A DNA stretch of 64,000 nt from Kroppenstedtia guangzhouensis (GTDB taxonomy: Bacteria; Bacillota; Bacilli; Thermoactinomycetales; DSM-45169): the NCBI RefSeq assembly GCF_014637345.1, contig NZ_BMEX01000009.1, positions 27,488-91,487 of the forward strand, given 5' to 3'. Every line of letters starts with the position of its first letter. Position 1 is the stretch's first letter. Shown one piece after another: positions 42,822-51,795 of the stretch. A program made the translations under genes and the position numbers. The notes below the pieces were generated by a model. It did no database searches, had not been told where the DNA came from, and saw only the letters and a list, made by a program, of their open reading frames with translations.

Positions 42822-44732
42822 TTGGCCACCCTGATCATCATACTCATTTTGGTTTTGTTCCTCGGGGCTATTCTGACCGGAGGGTACAACAAAAGATTTC
42901 TGGAACGGATGCAACAAAGCGATCTGTGGAGTTGGATCACCACAGTGGACCACAAGCGGATCGGGATTCTCTATCTGATTTCTGGCGGCTTCTTTTTCGC
43001 CGTGGCGGGGCTGGAGGCGCTTCTGATCCGGATTCAGTTGATGGTCCCCAACAATGCGTTCATTGTGGGGGACACATATAACCAATTGACGACCATGCAT
43101 GGTACAACCATGCTCTTTCTGGTGGCTCTGCCCATTCTGTTTGCGTTGATGAACTTTATTGTTCCACTGCAGATCGGGGCCCGGGATGTTGCTTTCCCCT
43201 TTCTCAACTCCCTGGGTTACTGGCTGTATGTATCCGGTGGGCTGCTTCTCAATCTGAGCTGGATTTTCGGAGGGGCACCTGATGCCGGATGGACCAACTA
43301 TGCCACCTTGGCCCTGAATGATTACAGTCCGGGCCCCGGGGTCAACTATTATGTGCTCGGTCTGCAAATCTCCGGGATCGGGACATTGATCAGCGCCATC
43401 AACTTTATCACCACGATCGTAAATATGCGGGCTCCGGGCATGTCCTATCTGCGCCTGCCGTTGTTCACCTGGACCACATTTGTGACGTCGGCGATCATCA
43501 TGTTTGCTTTTCCCCCGTTGACGGCGGGATTGTTCATGATGATGTTTGACCGGATCTTCGGCGCCACTTTCTTCTCAACGGCGGGAGGGGGAAATGTTAC
43601 CGTCTGGGAGCACATCTTCTGGATTTTTGGTCACCCGGAGGTTTACCTGTTGATCCTTCCGGCCTTCGGAGTTTTTTCCGAAGTGATTCCAACCTTCTCC
43701 AAAAAGCGGTTGTTTGGATATCACTCCATGGTGTTTGCCGTTGTTCTGATCGGCTTTTTGGGCTTCATGGTATGGTTGCACCATATGTTTACGGTGGGAT
43801 TGGGACCGGTGGCCAACTCCATCTTTGCCATCTCCACCATGGCCATCGCCGTTCCCACAGGGATCAAGATATTCAACTGGCTGTTCACGATGTGGGGTGG
43901 GCGAATCCGATTCACCACAGCGATGCTCTATGCCGCCGGATTTATTGTCACCTTTGTCATGGGAGGAGTGACCGGGGTGATGCTGGCAACGGTTCCGGCT
44001 GACCTGCAATTTCATGACACTTACTTTGTGGTGGCCCACTTTCACTATGTCATCATCGGGGGAACTGTGATGGGAATGCTGGCCGGATTCTACTACTGGT
44101 GGCCCAAGATGTTCGGCAGGGTTCTCAACGAAAAACTGGGAAAATGGAGCTTCTGGTTCTTCTATCTGGGTATACACCTGGCCTTTTTCCCGCAGCATTT
44201 CCTGGGGTTGAACGGCATGCCCCGCAGAGTGTTTACCTTTGAAGCGAACAAAGGATTTGAAACGGGCAATATGGTGAGTACGATCGGGACATTCCTGATG
44301 ACGATCGGAGTCTTGATTCTACTTTACAACGTGGTTTGGACCCTTCGAAAGGGGAAGCAAGCCGATGCAGATCCCTGGGACGGACGTACCCTGGAGTGGG
44401 CGGTTTCCTCTCCGCCCCCGGTCTATAACTTTGCTCAGACTCCCCGGGTGAGGGGGTTGGATGCCTGGTGGCTGGAAAAGGTTCATGGGGACGGCAAGCT
44501 GAAGCCGGCGGAACCGCTGGGTCTGATCCACATGCCCTCTCCCTCCCATCTGCCTTTTATCATGGCTGTGGGATTCTTCATCTCCGGGTTCGGGTTCGTG
44601 TTTCACAGTTGGCAGGTCGGCGCTTTGGGATTGGTGGTCGTGTTCATTATGATGTATGTCCGTTCCTTCCAGGAGGATCACGGATATCACCTTCAGCCTG
44701 ATGAATTGAAAGGACAGGGAGTGGACAGCTGA
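42822..44732 (+). CDS. ctaD: Cytochrome c oxidase subunit I, copy 2
   Basis: 636 residues, all metal ligands kept: His93 in TMHGTTMLFL, GHPEVYLLI with the crosslinked Tyr, LHHMFTVG, VAHFHYVII. TTG start after GGAGGGAG. It is closely similar to copy 1 but with diverged C-terminal tail and loops. Its stop overlaps the ctaE start. Confidence 0.95.
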   Translation: MATLIIILILVLFLGAILTGGYNKRFLERMQQSDLWSWITTVDHKRIGILYLISGGFFFAVAGLEALLIRIQLMVPNNAFIVGDTYNQLTTMHGTTMLFLVALPILFALMNFIVPLQIGARDVAFPFLNSLGYWLYVSGGLLLNLSWIFGGAPDAGWTNYATLALNDYSPGPGVNYYVLGLQISGIGTLISAINFITTIVNMRAPGMSYLRLPLFTWTTFVTSAIIMFAFPPLTAGLFMMMFDRIFGATFFSTAGGGNVTVWEHIFWIFGHPEVYLLILPAFGVFSEVIPTFSKKRLFGYHSMVFAVVLIGFLGFMVWLHHMFTVGLGPVANSIFAISTMAIAVPTGIKIFNWLFTMWGGRIRFTTAMLYAAGFIVTFVMGGVTGVMLATVPADLQFHDTYFVVAHFHYVIIGGTVMGMLAGFYYWWPKMFGRVLNEKLGKWSFWFFYLGIHLAFFPQHFLGLNGMPRRVFTFEANKGFETGNMVSTIGTFLMTIGVLILLYNVVWTLRKGKQADADPWDGRTLEWAVSSPPPVYNFAQTPRVRGLDAWWLEKVHGDGKLKPAEPLGLIHMPSPSHLPFIMAVGFFISGFGFVFHSWQVGALGLVVVFIMMYVRSFQEDHGYHLQPDELKGQGVDS

Positions 44733-45358
44733 TGAAGATTGAAGAGAAGACTGCTTCGGTGGCGGGAGGGATTCCCGCCGAGCCGGAAAAAGCCACATTG
44801 GAAGGTAAAAATAAAATCGTGGGATTCTGGTTGTTTCTGGCGGCGGAATCGACCCTGTTTGCGACGGAAATGGGAGCTTATGTTGCCTTGAAGGGATCTC
44901 ACATGAACGGTCCCGCCTCCCATGAGTTGTTTCAATTGCCGATGGTGGCCATTTCCACCCTGATCCTGTTGGTCAGCAGTTTAACCAGTGTGTTGGGGAT
45001 CATGAGCATGCATGCCCATGACTCCAAAAAAATGCTGTTCTGGTTTCGGGTGACGATTTTGTTGGGGGCAGCCTTTCTCGTTCTGGAATCCTACGAATTT
45101 ATGGAGTATGTCCATGCGGGACACATCTTGAGCGGGAGTGCTTTTGCCTCTTCCTTTTACCTGTTGTTGGGAACCCACGGGGCTCACGTGTTGTTCGGTG
45201 TTCTGTGGATTTTGGGATTGGTGATTCAGGGAGCCAAAAAAGGAATTACGGTGCACACAGCTCCGAAGTTTTATCTGGCCAGCCTGTACTGGCACTTTAT
45301 CGATGTGGTCTGGATCTTTATCTTCACGGTGGTTTACCTGATGGGAATGGTTACCTGA
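44732..45358 (+). CDS. ctaE: Cytochrome c oxidase subunit III, copy 2
   Basis: 208 residues, five helices. GFWLFLAAESTLFATEMGAY, LLGTHGAHVLFGVLWI and YWHFIDVVWIFIFTVVYLMG parallel copy 1. The ATG overlaps the ctaD stop codon. Confidence 0.94.
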   Translation: MKIEEKTASVAGGIPAEPEKATLEGKNKIVGFWLFLAAESTLFATEMGAYVALKGSHMNGPASHELFQLPMVAISTLILLVSSLTSVLGIMSMHAHDSKKMLFWFRVTILLGAAFLVLESYEFMEYVHAGHILSGSAFASSFYLLLGTHGAHVLFGVLWILGLVIQGAKKGITVHTAPKFYLASLYWHFIDVVWIFIFTVVYLMGMVT

Positions 45359-45382
45359 AAAAAGGTGGAAGGGGGAAGAGTG

Positions 45383-46261
45383 ATGGATGCTCTGATCGGG
45401 GCGATTCTGACTCGGGAATTGTGGAATGTGGGGCTCAACCTGACAATGGTTGCGCTCGGCGGTTGGTATCTGGCGGCAACAGGCCCCCAAAGAAAACCTC
45501 AGATCGGTTGGGAGCCGGTTTCCCCGGGAAGAAAAATGCTGTTTCTCACAGGATTGCTTCTCTTTTACCTCGCACTGGGCAGCCCGATGGAGGCGATTGG
45601 GCACGAATTGTTCAGTGTTCATATGTTACAACAGTCGATTCTCTATTTGATCGTGCCCCCTCTGATGATCCGGGGAATCCCGGACTGGATGTGGCGCCAT
45701 TGGCTTCAAAGCTTTCCCTTCAAAAAATGGTCGGTATGGGGTCGTCGCCCTGTGGTTGCGTTGCTTCTTTTCAACGGACTGTTTTCCGTCTACCATCTGC
45801 CCCGGGTGTTTGATTTTTTGATGGGGGACGAGCTGTATCAGCTGCTTTCACATGTTGTCTTGTTCCTTGCGGCTGGTTTAATGTGGTGGCCGGTGCTGAC
45901 TCCCTTGGAAGAGGAAATGGTGTTGCAACCCCTTCGGAAGTTGGCTTATCTCGCATCCGCGGGGATGCTGTTAACTCCGGCTTGTGCGTTGATCATCTTT
46001 TCCGATCAGTTGCTGTTTGCTTCCTATGAAGGGGTCCGGCTTTTTCCCGTTCTTTCCCCCCGGAACGATCAGCAACTGGGGGGGGTGACGATGAAGATCA
46101 TCCAGGAGATCGCTTACGGGGTCGCCATGGGACATGTTTTTTTGCAATGGGTTCGCCGGGAGGGAAAGAAGAATATATACGGTGTGCCCGATGAACCGGT
46201 GTCTGTATCATCGGTGGAGTGGAATAGGGGAAACATCGGGGAACGGGGGGATTTGAAATGA
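45383..46261 (+). CDS. ctaG: Cytochrome c oxidase assembly factor CtaG (caa3_CtaG)
   Basis: 292 residues, about seven membrane helices. Typical features are GSPMEAIGHELFSVHMLQQS, with the conserved His residues that likely bind copper, and FNGLFSVYHLPRVFDFLM. In B. subtilis ctaG lies after ctaF and is needed for caa3 maturation (CuB insertion). Here it takes the place of ctaF at the end of the second operon. ATG 45383 with GGAAGGGGGAAGAG; GTG 45365 is a weaker option. Confidence 0.92.
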   Translation: MDALIGAILTRELWNVGLNLTMVALGGWYLAATGPQRKPQIGWEPVSPGRKMLFLTGLLLFYLALGSPMEAIGHELFSVHMLQQSILYLIVPPLMIRGIPDWMWRHWLQSFPFKKWSVWGRRPVVALLLFNGLFSVYHLPRVFDFLMGDELYQLLSHVVLFLAAGLMWWPVLTPLEEEMVLQPLRKLAYLASAGMLLTPACALIIFSDQLLFASYEGVRLFPVLSPRNDQQLGGVTMKIIQEIAYGVAMGHVFLQWVRREGKKNIYGVPDEPVSVSSVEWNRGNIGERGDLK

Positions 46262-46357
46262 AGGTTCAAGAATGATTGGATCATTGTCTTGCGTCGAATC
46301 ACTGAGTATACCGGCGATAATGGTCGGATTTAAAGTTAAATCATAAGAATTGATCAC

Positions 46358-46386
46358 TTGCTTCATTCAGCATTTCTCCGTATGAT
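46358..46386 (+). promoter_or_regulatory. Promoter of the methyltransferase gene
   Basis: TTGCTT (46358-46363), 17-bp spacer, TATGAT (46381-46386). About 30 bp before the start codon. Confidence 0.55.
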
Positions 46387-46416
46387 GGATCTGTCTTCTG
46401 AAGGAGTCTGATTGAG

Positions 46417-46983
46417 ATGAATTCCTTAACTGACCGCCGAAGATTCCTGCTACGGTTTTTTCGATCTCCGCTTCGAATCGGAAGTGTTACTCCCAGTTCC
46501 AGGCGACTGGTTCAGGCGATGTTGGAACCCGCACCATGGAATGAGATCCGGACAGCAGTGGAATTGGGTGCGGGAACTGGAGTAGTGACACAGGAGTTGA
46601 AACGACGATTACGTCCGGATGCAACCGCTTTCATCTTTGAGAAAGACCCGGTTCTTCAGGTTGAATTGCGCCGGAATTATCCGGAATATCATCATGTTGC
46701 GGAGGCGGAGATGATGGGTGCCGCCCTTCAGGGCTGGGATCAGGCCGGAGTGGATGTAATCATTTCTTCACTGCCCTTTACCAATTTTCCGTTGGGTGTC
46801 AGAGCCTCCATTCTGGATCAGGTGCGGGATCGGCTGACGACTGACGGGGTGTTTACGGCATATCAGTATACCCCGCAATTGAAAAGAATGTTGGATGAAC
46901 GGTTTCGTGATGTAAAGGTCAGCTTTGTTCCATGGAACCTTCCTCCTGCCTTCGTTTATATCTGCCGGGGACCGATCCGATGA
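46417..46983 (+). CDS. SAM-dependent methyltransferase, phospholipid-type
   Basis: 188 residues. Motif I is AVELGAGTGVVTQELKRRL; motif II FIFEKDPVLQVELRRNYP; motif IV VDVIISSLPFTNFPLGVRAS, where SSLPF resembles the NPPY-like site of rRNA-adenine and phospholipid N-methyltransferases. The N-terminal FLLRFFRSPLRIGSVTPSS is typical of the PmtA/phosphatidylethanolamine N-methyltransferase group. ATG after GAAGGAG. Substrate not established. Confidence 0.8.
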   Translation: MNSLTDRRRFLLRFFRSPLRIGSVTPSSRRLVQAMLEPAPWNEIRTAVELGAGTGVVTQELKRRLRPDATAFIFEKDPVLQVELRRNYPEYHHVAEAEMMGAALQGWDQAGVDVIISSLPFTNFPLGVRASILDQVRDRLTTDGVFTAYQYTPQLKRMLDERFRDVKVSFVPWNLPPAFVYICRGPIR

Positions 46984-47481
46984 GGAGGGATGGGTGAAGG
47001 AAGTGGATGGGTTGACCCGCTGGATCCCGGAAGTCGTTATGCATTACTATTTTTTATCTGTGGTTGAGGGATCATCGGCTTGCCCATTCCCGATGCAACA
47101 GGGTGATGCACGGGTCGCTCGTTTCTTCCACGGGACTGTTGGCACCTGTTCCTTCTGTTCTCGTAACGGAGTGAGCTCCGGGCTCTGACTGGGTTATGTC
47201 GTCAGCCGGTGGGTCGGAACACCGGTCCTGAACCGGATCGCCCAAAAGAGGAAGAGAGAGCGGCTGTTAAATGGTCGGAAAATATACTGTAGCCGCACTT
47301 ATCATGTAGTCCCTTATCTGACGGGATGTGGTCATATATTCTTCCATCTGTATACTGTAAGCGTTGTGAAAAACTTGCTTACAGGGAGGTGGGGCGTCTC
47401 TGGCTCGTCAAAATTTGGTACGGAATGTGAAACTCCACCCCGACCGACTTAGAAAGCACTAAACCACACGCCTTGATACTC
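46984..47481. other. Intergenic region with degenerate repeat copy 5
   Basis: About 500 bases. Contains repeat copy 5 at 47382-47470. Short repeated motifs such as ATACTGTA (47284, 47352) are present. No gene or RNA recognised. Confidence 0.4.
47382..47470 (+). repeat. Dispersed ~100-bp repeat, copy 5 (degenerate)
   Basis: Keeps CAGGGAGGT, CTGGCTCGTCAAAAT, GGAATGTGAAAC, CCCGACCGACTT and the tail GCACTAAACCACA in the same order as in copies 3 and 4. The left inverted arm (TTTCACATG) is lost. Confidence 0.55.
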
Positions 47482-48015
47482 CTAGTGGAAAAAACCGATC
47501 ATTTCCCGATCATACAACTCCGTGAACCATTCTCCGGCTTCCAACGTGGACAGACATATTTTTCCTTCGAAAACCGTCAGCTGATTGAGAAACCATGAGA
47601 TGGATTGCTTGTCCATCTGATCGTAGTGGATACGATCCTGCAGAGTGTAGTCGATCCGGTCCGCACACAGATCGGGAGCGGGTTGTTCCAACAGGGGCCA
47701 GCGAGAGAGGTCCAGACGAAGGCCATTCTTTTTTAGAGAGGTAGCGAGAAATTGGGTGGCAGCGTGATCCCGGTAGCAACGGGGATAAATCTTTTCGTAA
47801 AATTGGCCATAGCTTTCAAAACCGGCTCCGTGACCAGGATCGTCCAGAACACCTTCCCGGACCAGATGGTACAGATGCTGACGGCAGGTTTCGTCATCGG
47901 GAACTTCCGCCAGTGTGAAGAAACGGGCTCCCGGCAGGGAGCGGGCGGATGGAAGACGGGGGTTCAACTCGCAAGGCACGGGGTCCAGGGTCAGGGTTAA
48001 ATGAAGAAAGCTCAT
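47482..48015 (-). CDS. Hypothetical protein, possible HD-type fragment
   Basis: 177 residues, soluble. LLEQPAPDLCADRIDYTLQD resembles the C-terminal part of HD-superfamily phosphohydrolases (ADRLDYxLRD), but the N-terminal HD pair is absent, as if truncated or rebuilt. ATG 48015 follows GAGAGGACTTTG. The next upstream gene (HIT) is on the same strand 55 bp away. Function unknown. Confidence 0.6.
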   Translation of the reverse strand: MSFLHLTLTLDPVPCELNPRLPSARSLPGARFFTLAEVPDDETCRQHLYHLVREGVLDDPGHGAGFESYGQFYEKIYPRCYRDHAATQFLATSLKKNGLRLDLSRWPLLEQPAPDLCADRIDYTLQDRIHYDQMDKQSISWFLNQLTVFEGKICLSTLEAGEWFTELYDREMIGFFH

Positions 48016-48069
48016 CAAAGTCCTCTCAGTTCCTGTTTTTCGTTGATGGTCGTTGATTATCCTCCTGTT

Positions 48070-48420
48070 TCAGCAGTAACGGATGCCTTTTCCTGCATGG
48101 GGTTCATCTGAGAAGCGCGGGAAGGCATGGAGGTGGGCGTGGGGGACACTTTGGCCCCCGGTCTCTCTGCAATTCCAACCCACATTGTATCCGTCAGGTG
48201 AGTACTGTTCATCGATGAGCCGTTTCGCATTCTGAAGAAGAGACTGGGTGGCTGTCCACTCTTCCGGTGTCAAATCAAAGACCGTCTCCCGGTGCCTGCG
48301 GGGGATGATGACACCGGAGCTGGTCAGCACCAGTTGGGGCATCTGCAGGAACAGGCAATGCTCGTTTCTCAGGATCACCTGTTGACCGGGAAAGGTCATC
48401 GGGTGACAAAAGGGACACAT
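48070..48420 (-). CDS. HIT family protein
   Basis: 116 residues. The histidine triad is HAHLHAFPR near residue 95. Early CPFCHP is a zinc-binding motif seen in many HIT hydrolases. It hydrolyses nucleotide derivatives such as AMP-lysine or Ap4A. ATG 48420 is 13 nt from AAGGAG; an earlier GTG 48432 sits too close to that site. Confidence 0.85.
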   Translation of the reverse strand: MCPFCHPMTFPGQQVILRNEHCLFLQMPQLVLTSSGVIIPRRHRETVFDLTPEEWTATQSLLQNAKRLIDEQYSPDGYNVGWNCRETGGQSVPHAHLHAFPRFSDEPHAGKGIRYC

Positions 48421-48599
48421 GGGGAATGTCACTCTCCTTATAAACCATAATGGAAGTGAAAGAGATAAGAAAATAGAAAGAACTGGTGGGGGCCCAGACC
48501 CAATCTTGGTCTTTGTGAAGTGAGCATTTTTTGAAACGGGTATCGTTCAACCGTTCAAGCCAAGTGCCACAGCAGTCAAATCGATATACCAGACAGACA

Positions 48600-48637
48600 A
48601 AAAGCCACCTCCCGGGAGTGGCTTTGCATTTTTTTAT
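48600..48637 (-). terminator. Rho-independent terminator after the globin gene
   Basis: Stem AGCCACTCCC / GGAGGTGGCT on the minus strand followed by TTTTTGTC. The plus strand also has a T run (GCATTTTTTTAT), so it could act both ways. Confidence 0.7.
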
Positions 48638-48643
48638 CTGCTG

Positions 48644-49042
48644 TCAGGATGGCTGATCGGGTTGGTTCACCATATGGGCAGCAGTGGTGTACAGCCGGCT
48701 CCACATCTCCTCCCGGATCTGCCCTTGGATCCCTGCCTCATCGAGGGCTTCCGCCATGCAGCGAAGCCAGGCCTCCGCTCGCCGGGGGGTGATGGGAAAA
48801 GGGAGGTGACGGGCACGCATCCGGGGATGTCCGTACAGCTGGCTGTACAGAGGGGGACCTCCGAAGAACTGGGTGAGAAAGCGTCTCTGTTTTTCCATGA
48901 CGGGTCGGATGGCGTCCCCTTTCGGAAAGATCGGGGCCAGCAGGGGATCTTTCTGCACCCGGGGATAGAAAGACTCCACGATTCGGGTGATGGTTTCGTC
49001 GCCTCCGATCCGCTCATAGATTGTCAAAGGTACTCGGGTCAA
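48644..49042 (-). CDS. Truncated hemoglobin, group II
   Basis: 132 residues, 2-on-2 globin. The proximal-His region is YGHPRMRARHLPFPITPRRA, the distal Tyr is in IVESFYPRVQKD, and Trp in RAEAWLRCMAEAL is the G8 marker of group II. It binds O2 or NO. TTG start with GAGGTGATC, directly after the hemL stop. Co-expression with a heme-biosynthesis gene makes sense. Confidence 0.9.
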   Translation of the reverse strand: MTRVPLTIYERIGGDETITRIVESFYPRVQKDPLLAPIFPKGDAIRPVMEKQRRFLTQFFGGPPLYSQLYGHPRMRARHLPFPITPRRAEAWLRCMAEALDEAGIQGQIREEMWSRLYTTAAHMVNQPDQPS

Positions 49043-50347
49043 TCAGATCACCTCTTGGCTCTCAACATATTCAAAAGCTTTTTCCGCGGCCTGAAGAGTA
49101 TACTCCAAGTCCTCGTCGGAGTGGGTGGTTGTGAGGAACCAGGCTTCGTATTTGGAGGGGGCGAGATAAACTCCTTCCCGGAGCATCCCTTGGAAGAAAC
49201 GGGCAAACCGGTCCCCGTCCGCCTGTTGGGCACCCACGTAGTCCGTGACAGGGCGATCGGTGAAATACAGCGTCAGGGCGCCGCCTTTCCGGTTGATCTG
49301 GACAGGGATTCCCGCCTGTTGGGCATGGGAGTGGAGTCCGGTTTCCAGGATCGATCCTTTACGATCGAGCTCTTCATAGGTTCCCGGTTCGGAGAGGGTT
49401 TCCAGACAGGCGATTCCCGCCGCGATGGACAGGGGGTTGCCCGCCATGGTTCCGGCCTGGTAAGTGGGTCCCATCGGAGCCACTTTCTCCATGACTTTCC
49501 GGCGACCTCCGTAGGCACCGATGGGCAGTCCGCCTCCGATGATTTTCCCGAGGGCGGTCAAATCGGGCTCCACATCATACAGGGTTTGAACGCCGCCGTA
49601 GTGAAACCGGAAAGCGGTGATCACCTCATCATAGATTACGAGAGCGCCGGCGTGACGGGCCTGTTCCTGGACAGATTCAAGGAAACCGGGGGCTGGCTCC
49701 ACGATGCCAAAGTTTCCCACCAGGGGCTCCACGAGAACGGCAGCCACCTGATCCCCCCAACGGGAGAAAGCTTGTTTCAGCCCCTCGGGATCGTTAAAGG
49801 GTACGGTGATCACTTCCTCAGCGATGCTTCGGGGAATCCCTGCGCTGTCCGGTGTTCCCAATGTGGACGGGCCGGATCCGGCGGCCACCAGAACCAGATC
49901 GGAATGCCCGTGATAACATCCGGCGAATTTGATGATTTTATCCCTTCCGGTAAAAGCCCTGGCGAGGCGGATCGTGCTCATCACCGCTTCCGTTCCGCTG
50001 TTGACGAAGCGGATTTGCTCACAGGACGGGATCGCTTTCTGCAACATTCGGGCCAGCCGAATTTCTTTCTCCGTAGGGGTGCCGTAGAGAACCCCTGTCT
50101 CCGCAGTCTTTTGGATGGCTTCCGTCACCCGGGGATGGGCATGTCCCAGGATGATGGGACCGAAGGCGGCCAGGTAATCGATATAGCGGTGACCATCTTC
50201 ATCCCAGAAGTAGGGGCCTTTCGCTTTTTTCATAAACAACGGATGATCCATGCCGACAGCACGGAAGGACCGTGAGGGGCTGTTCACGCCGCCGACGATC
50301 ACGTCCAGCGCCTTTTTATATAAGTTTTCGGATTGTGGATGGGACAA
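49043..50347 (-). CDS. hemL: Glutamate-1-semialdehyde 2,1-aminomutase
   Basis: 434 residues, class III aminotransferase. It makes 5-aminolevulinate for heme. [15 protein letters not shown] is the substrate arm, and the PLP lysine is in [40 protein letters not shown] and [14 protein letters not shown] are typical. TTG 50347 with GAGGGGAGG is the start; an upstream in-frame ATG at 50410 lies inside the promoter. The position before bcp-perR parallels B. subtilis gsaB. Confidence 0.94.
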   Translation of the reverse strand: MSHPQSENLYKKALDVIVGGVNSPSRSFRAVGMDHPLFMKKAKGPYFWDEDGHRYIDYLAAFGPIILGHAHPRVTEAIQKTAETGVLYGTPTEKEIRLARMLQKAIPSCEQIRFVNSGTEAVMSTIRLARAFTGRDKIIKFAGCYHGHSDLVLVAAGSGPSTLGTPDSAGIPRSIAEEVITVPFNDPEGLKQAFSRWGDQVAAVLVEPLVGNFGIVEPAPGFLESVQEQARHAGALVIYDEVITAFRFHYGGVQTLYDVEPDLTALGKIIGGGLPIGAYGGRRKVMEKVAPMGPTYQAGTMAGNPLSIAAGIACLETLSEPGTYEELDRKGSILETGLHSHAQQAGIPVQINRKGGALTLYFTDRPVTDYVGAQQADGDRFARFFQGMLREGVYLAPSKYEAWFLTTTHSDEDLEYTLQAAEKAFEYVESQEVI

Positions 50348-50380
50348 TTGAATGCCTCCCCTCGTCAGATTACCTCTTCC

Positions 50381-50410
50381 ATTGTACAGGTCCCGGGGAG
50401 TGAGGGGCAA
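50381..50410 (-). promoter_or_regulatory. Promoter of hemL-globin
   Basis: Minus-strand TTGCCC (50410-50405), 18-bp spacer, TACAAT (50386-50381). It supports the downstream start at 50347. Confidence 0.5.
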
Positions 50411-50592
50411 GCGGGAGAGTTCGGCCCGGAAGAGGTGCGGACGAGGGTGTTTTTCAAGTATGTTAATTCCACTGGAAACAAAAGATGTGATATGTCATCC
50501 TGTTAGATAGGAGAAGCAAGGCTGTTGATTAACGAGATAACAGGCGTTGGAAAGGGAAGCGTGAACTATCACCGCAAGACCGGGAGTGAAGC

Positions 50593-50626
50593 GATCCTGG
50601 CGAGCGGAACATGGCAGAACAGGATC
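50593..50626 (+). other. Hairpin in the leader of the DUF1835 gene
   Basis: Perfect 7-bp arms GATCCTG / CAGGATC around 20 nt. It lies about 80 bp before the next gene in a 290-base intergenic region with no other recognised feature. Possible leader structure, function unknown. Confidence 0.3.
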
Positions 50627-50702
50627 TCACTGTCAAAAAATAAGGCTGATCCACACGCCCCAAGAAGAACGGTTTTGAACCGAAAAGGAAGAGGGGGAGA
50701 GC

Positions 50703-51629
50703 ATGATCCATATCGTCAACGGTGATGAATTTGGGGAACGCCTCCGCGAATCCCCTTTGTTGAACGGAGAAGTCTTCGTTTGGCGGGAGCTGTATGACCT
50801 GGGTCCCTTCTCTTCGGGTTGGAATGAAAAGGAAATGGCGGCTCGGCGAGCGGTTTTTCTGGAAGAAATTTTGGGGATTCCGGCGGATCGGATGGAAATG
50901 GTACTACGATACCAAGAACAACGCTTAAACCGGCTCCCTCTTGACTCCCAGGTGGTCTTCTGGTGTGCTCCGAACCGGCATGACCAGATGATGTTGACTT
51001 ATCTTTTGTCCCGATTGGCGGATCGGGGTCTGCAACGTGCGGAGTGGGTGAAATTGCCGGGGGTTGAACCTCCCTCCGGCTTATCTGGTCCGGACTTGGT
51101 TCAACGGTTTGAAAACCGTCAGCCATTGGGACAACGACATTTGGAGCAGGCAGCATCGGCTTGGCGTTCTTATATCTCCCCCGATCCCCGGGATATTGAA
51201 GAGTGGCTGAAGATCACTCCTTCTTTTCTTCCTGATCTTCGGTCCGTATTTCAGCGCCATCTGGAATATTTTCCATCTGCATTCAATGGATTGAATGTGG
51301 TGGAGGAGCTGATCTTGCAAAAGATCAGGGAGCAGCCCATGGATTTCCCGGAGCTGTTTCGGGAGCTCTCTCTCCTCAGGGAGGAAGATGGCCTCAGCCA
51401 GGTCCATTTGGCTATCCTGTTGAATGATCTGGGCGACATCTCTCCTCCGCTGATCCGGTTTGAAGGGGAGGCGGCGATCATCCCGACACCCTTAGGAGAA
51501 AGGGTGTTGGCCGGGGAAGAAAACCGTTTGCAGGTTTGTGGAATCGACCGGTGGCTGGGCGGAGTCCACCTTCGGGGGGACTCCTGCTGGTGCAGAACAG
51601 CCGGGGGTGTGCTGGTAAAGGGGGAATAA
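50703..51629 (+). CDS. DUF1835 domain-containing protein
   Basis: 308 residues. The N-terminal part MIHIVNGDEFGERLRES, followed by VFVWRELYDLGPF and a rise to VVFWCAPNRHDQMMLTYLL, matches DUF1835 in position and spacing. The C-terminal half resembles DUF3658. Found in Bacillus proteins of unknown role. ATG follows AAGAGGGGGAG. Confidence 0.8.
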   Translation: MIHIVNGDEFGERLRESPLLNGEVFVWRELYDLGPFSSGWNEKEMAARRAVFLEEILGIPADRMEMVLRYQEQRLNRLPLDSQVVFWCAPNRHDQMMLTYLLSRLADRGLQRAEWVKLPGVEPPSGLSGPDLVQRFENRQPLGQRHLEQAASAWRSYISPDPRDIEEWLKITPSFLPDLRSVFQRHLEYFPSAFNGLNVVEELILQKIREQPMDFPELFRELSLLREEDGLSQVHLAILLNDLGDISPPLIRFEGEAAIIPTPLGERVLAGEENRLQVCGIDRWLGGVHLRGDSCWCRTAGGVLVKGE

Positions 51630-51795
51630 TCCATCCTTTCCAACTCCCCGGTTGTTTCTGTCTCCGGGAGAAAGGTCGCAGTGTGTCGGAGACTGTCGAA
51701 ATCGGCTGTACGATTGACGGCTGCTGTGGTATTCTGAAAATGGTGTTTTGTAGCTTTTTGTACAGTCCGGAAATACAGGAGTGGGGGAGAGGAAG

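Noticed and set aside
48662..50275. 537-codon plus-strand open frame opposite globin and hemL
   Set aside because: It mirrors two strongly supported genes on the other strand and its composition is not protein-like.
50593..50626. Riboswitch in front of the DUF1835 gene
   Set aside because: Only one hairpin is present, with no known riboswitch consensus and no expression platform.
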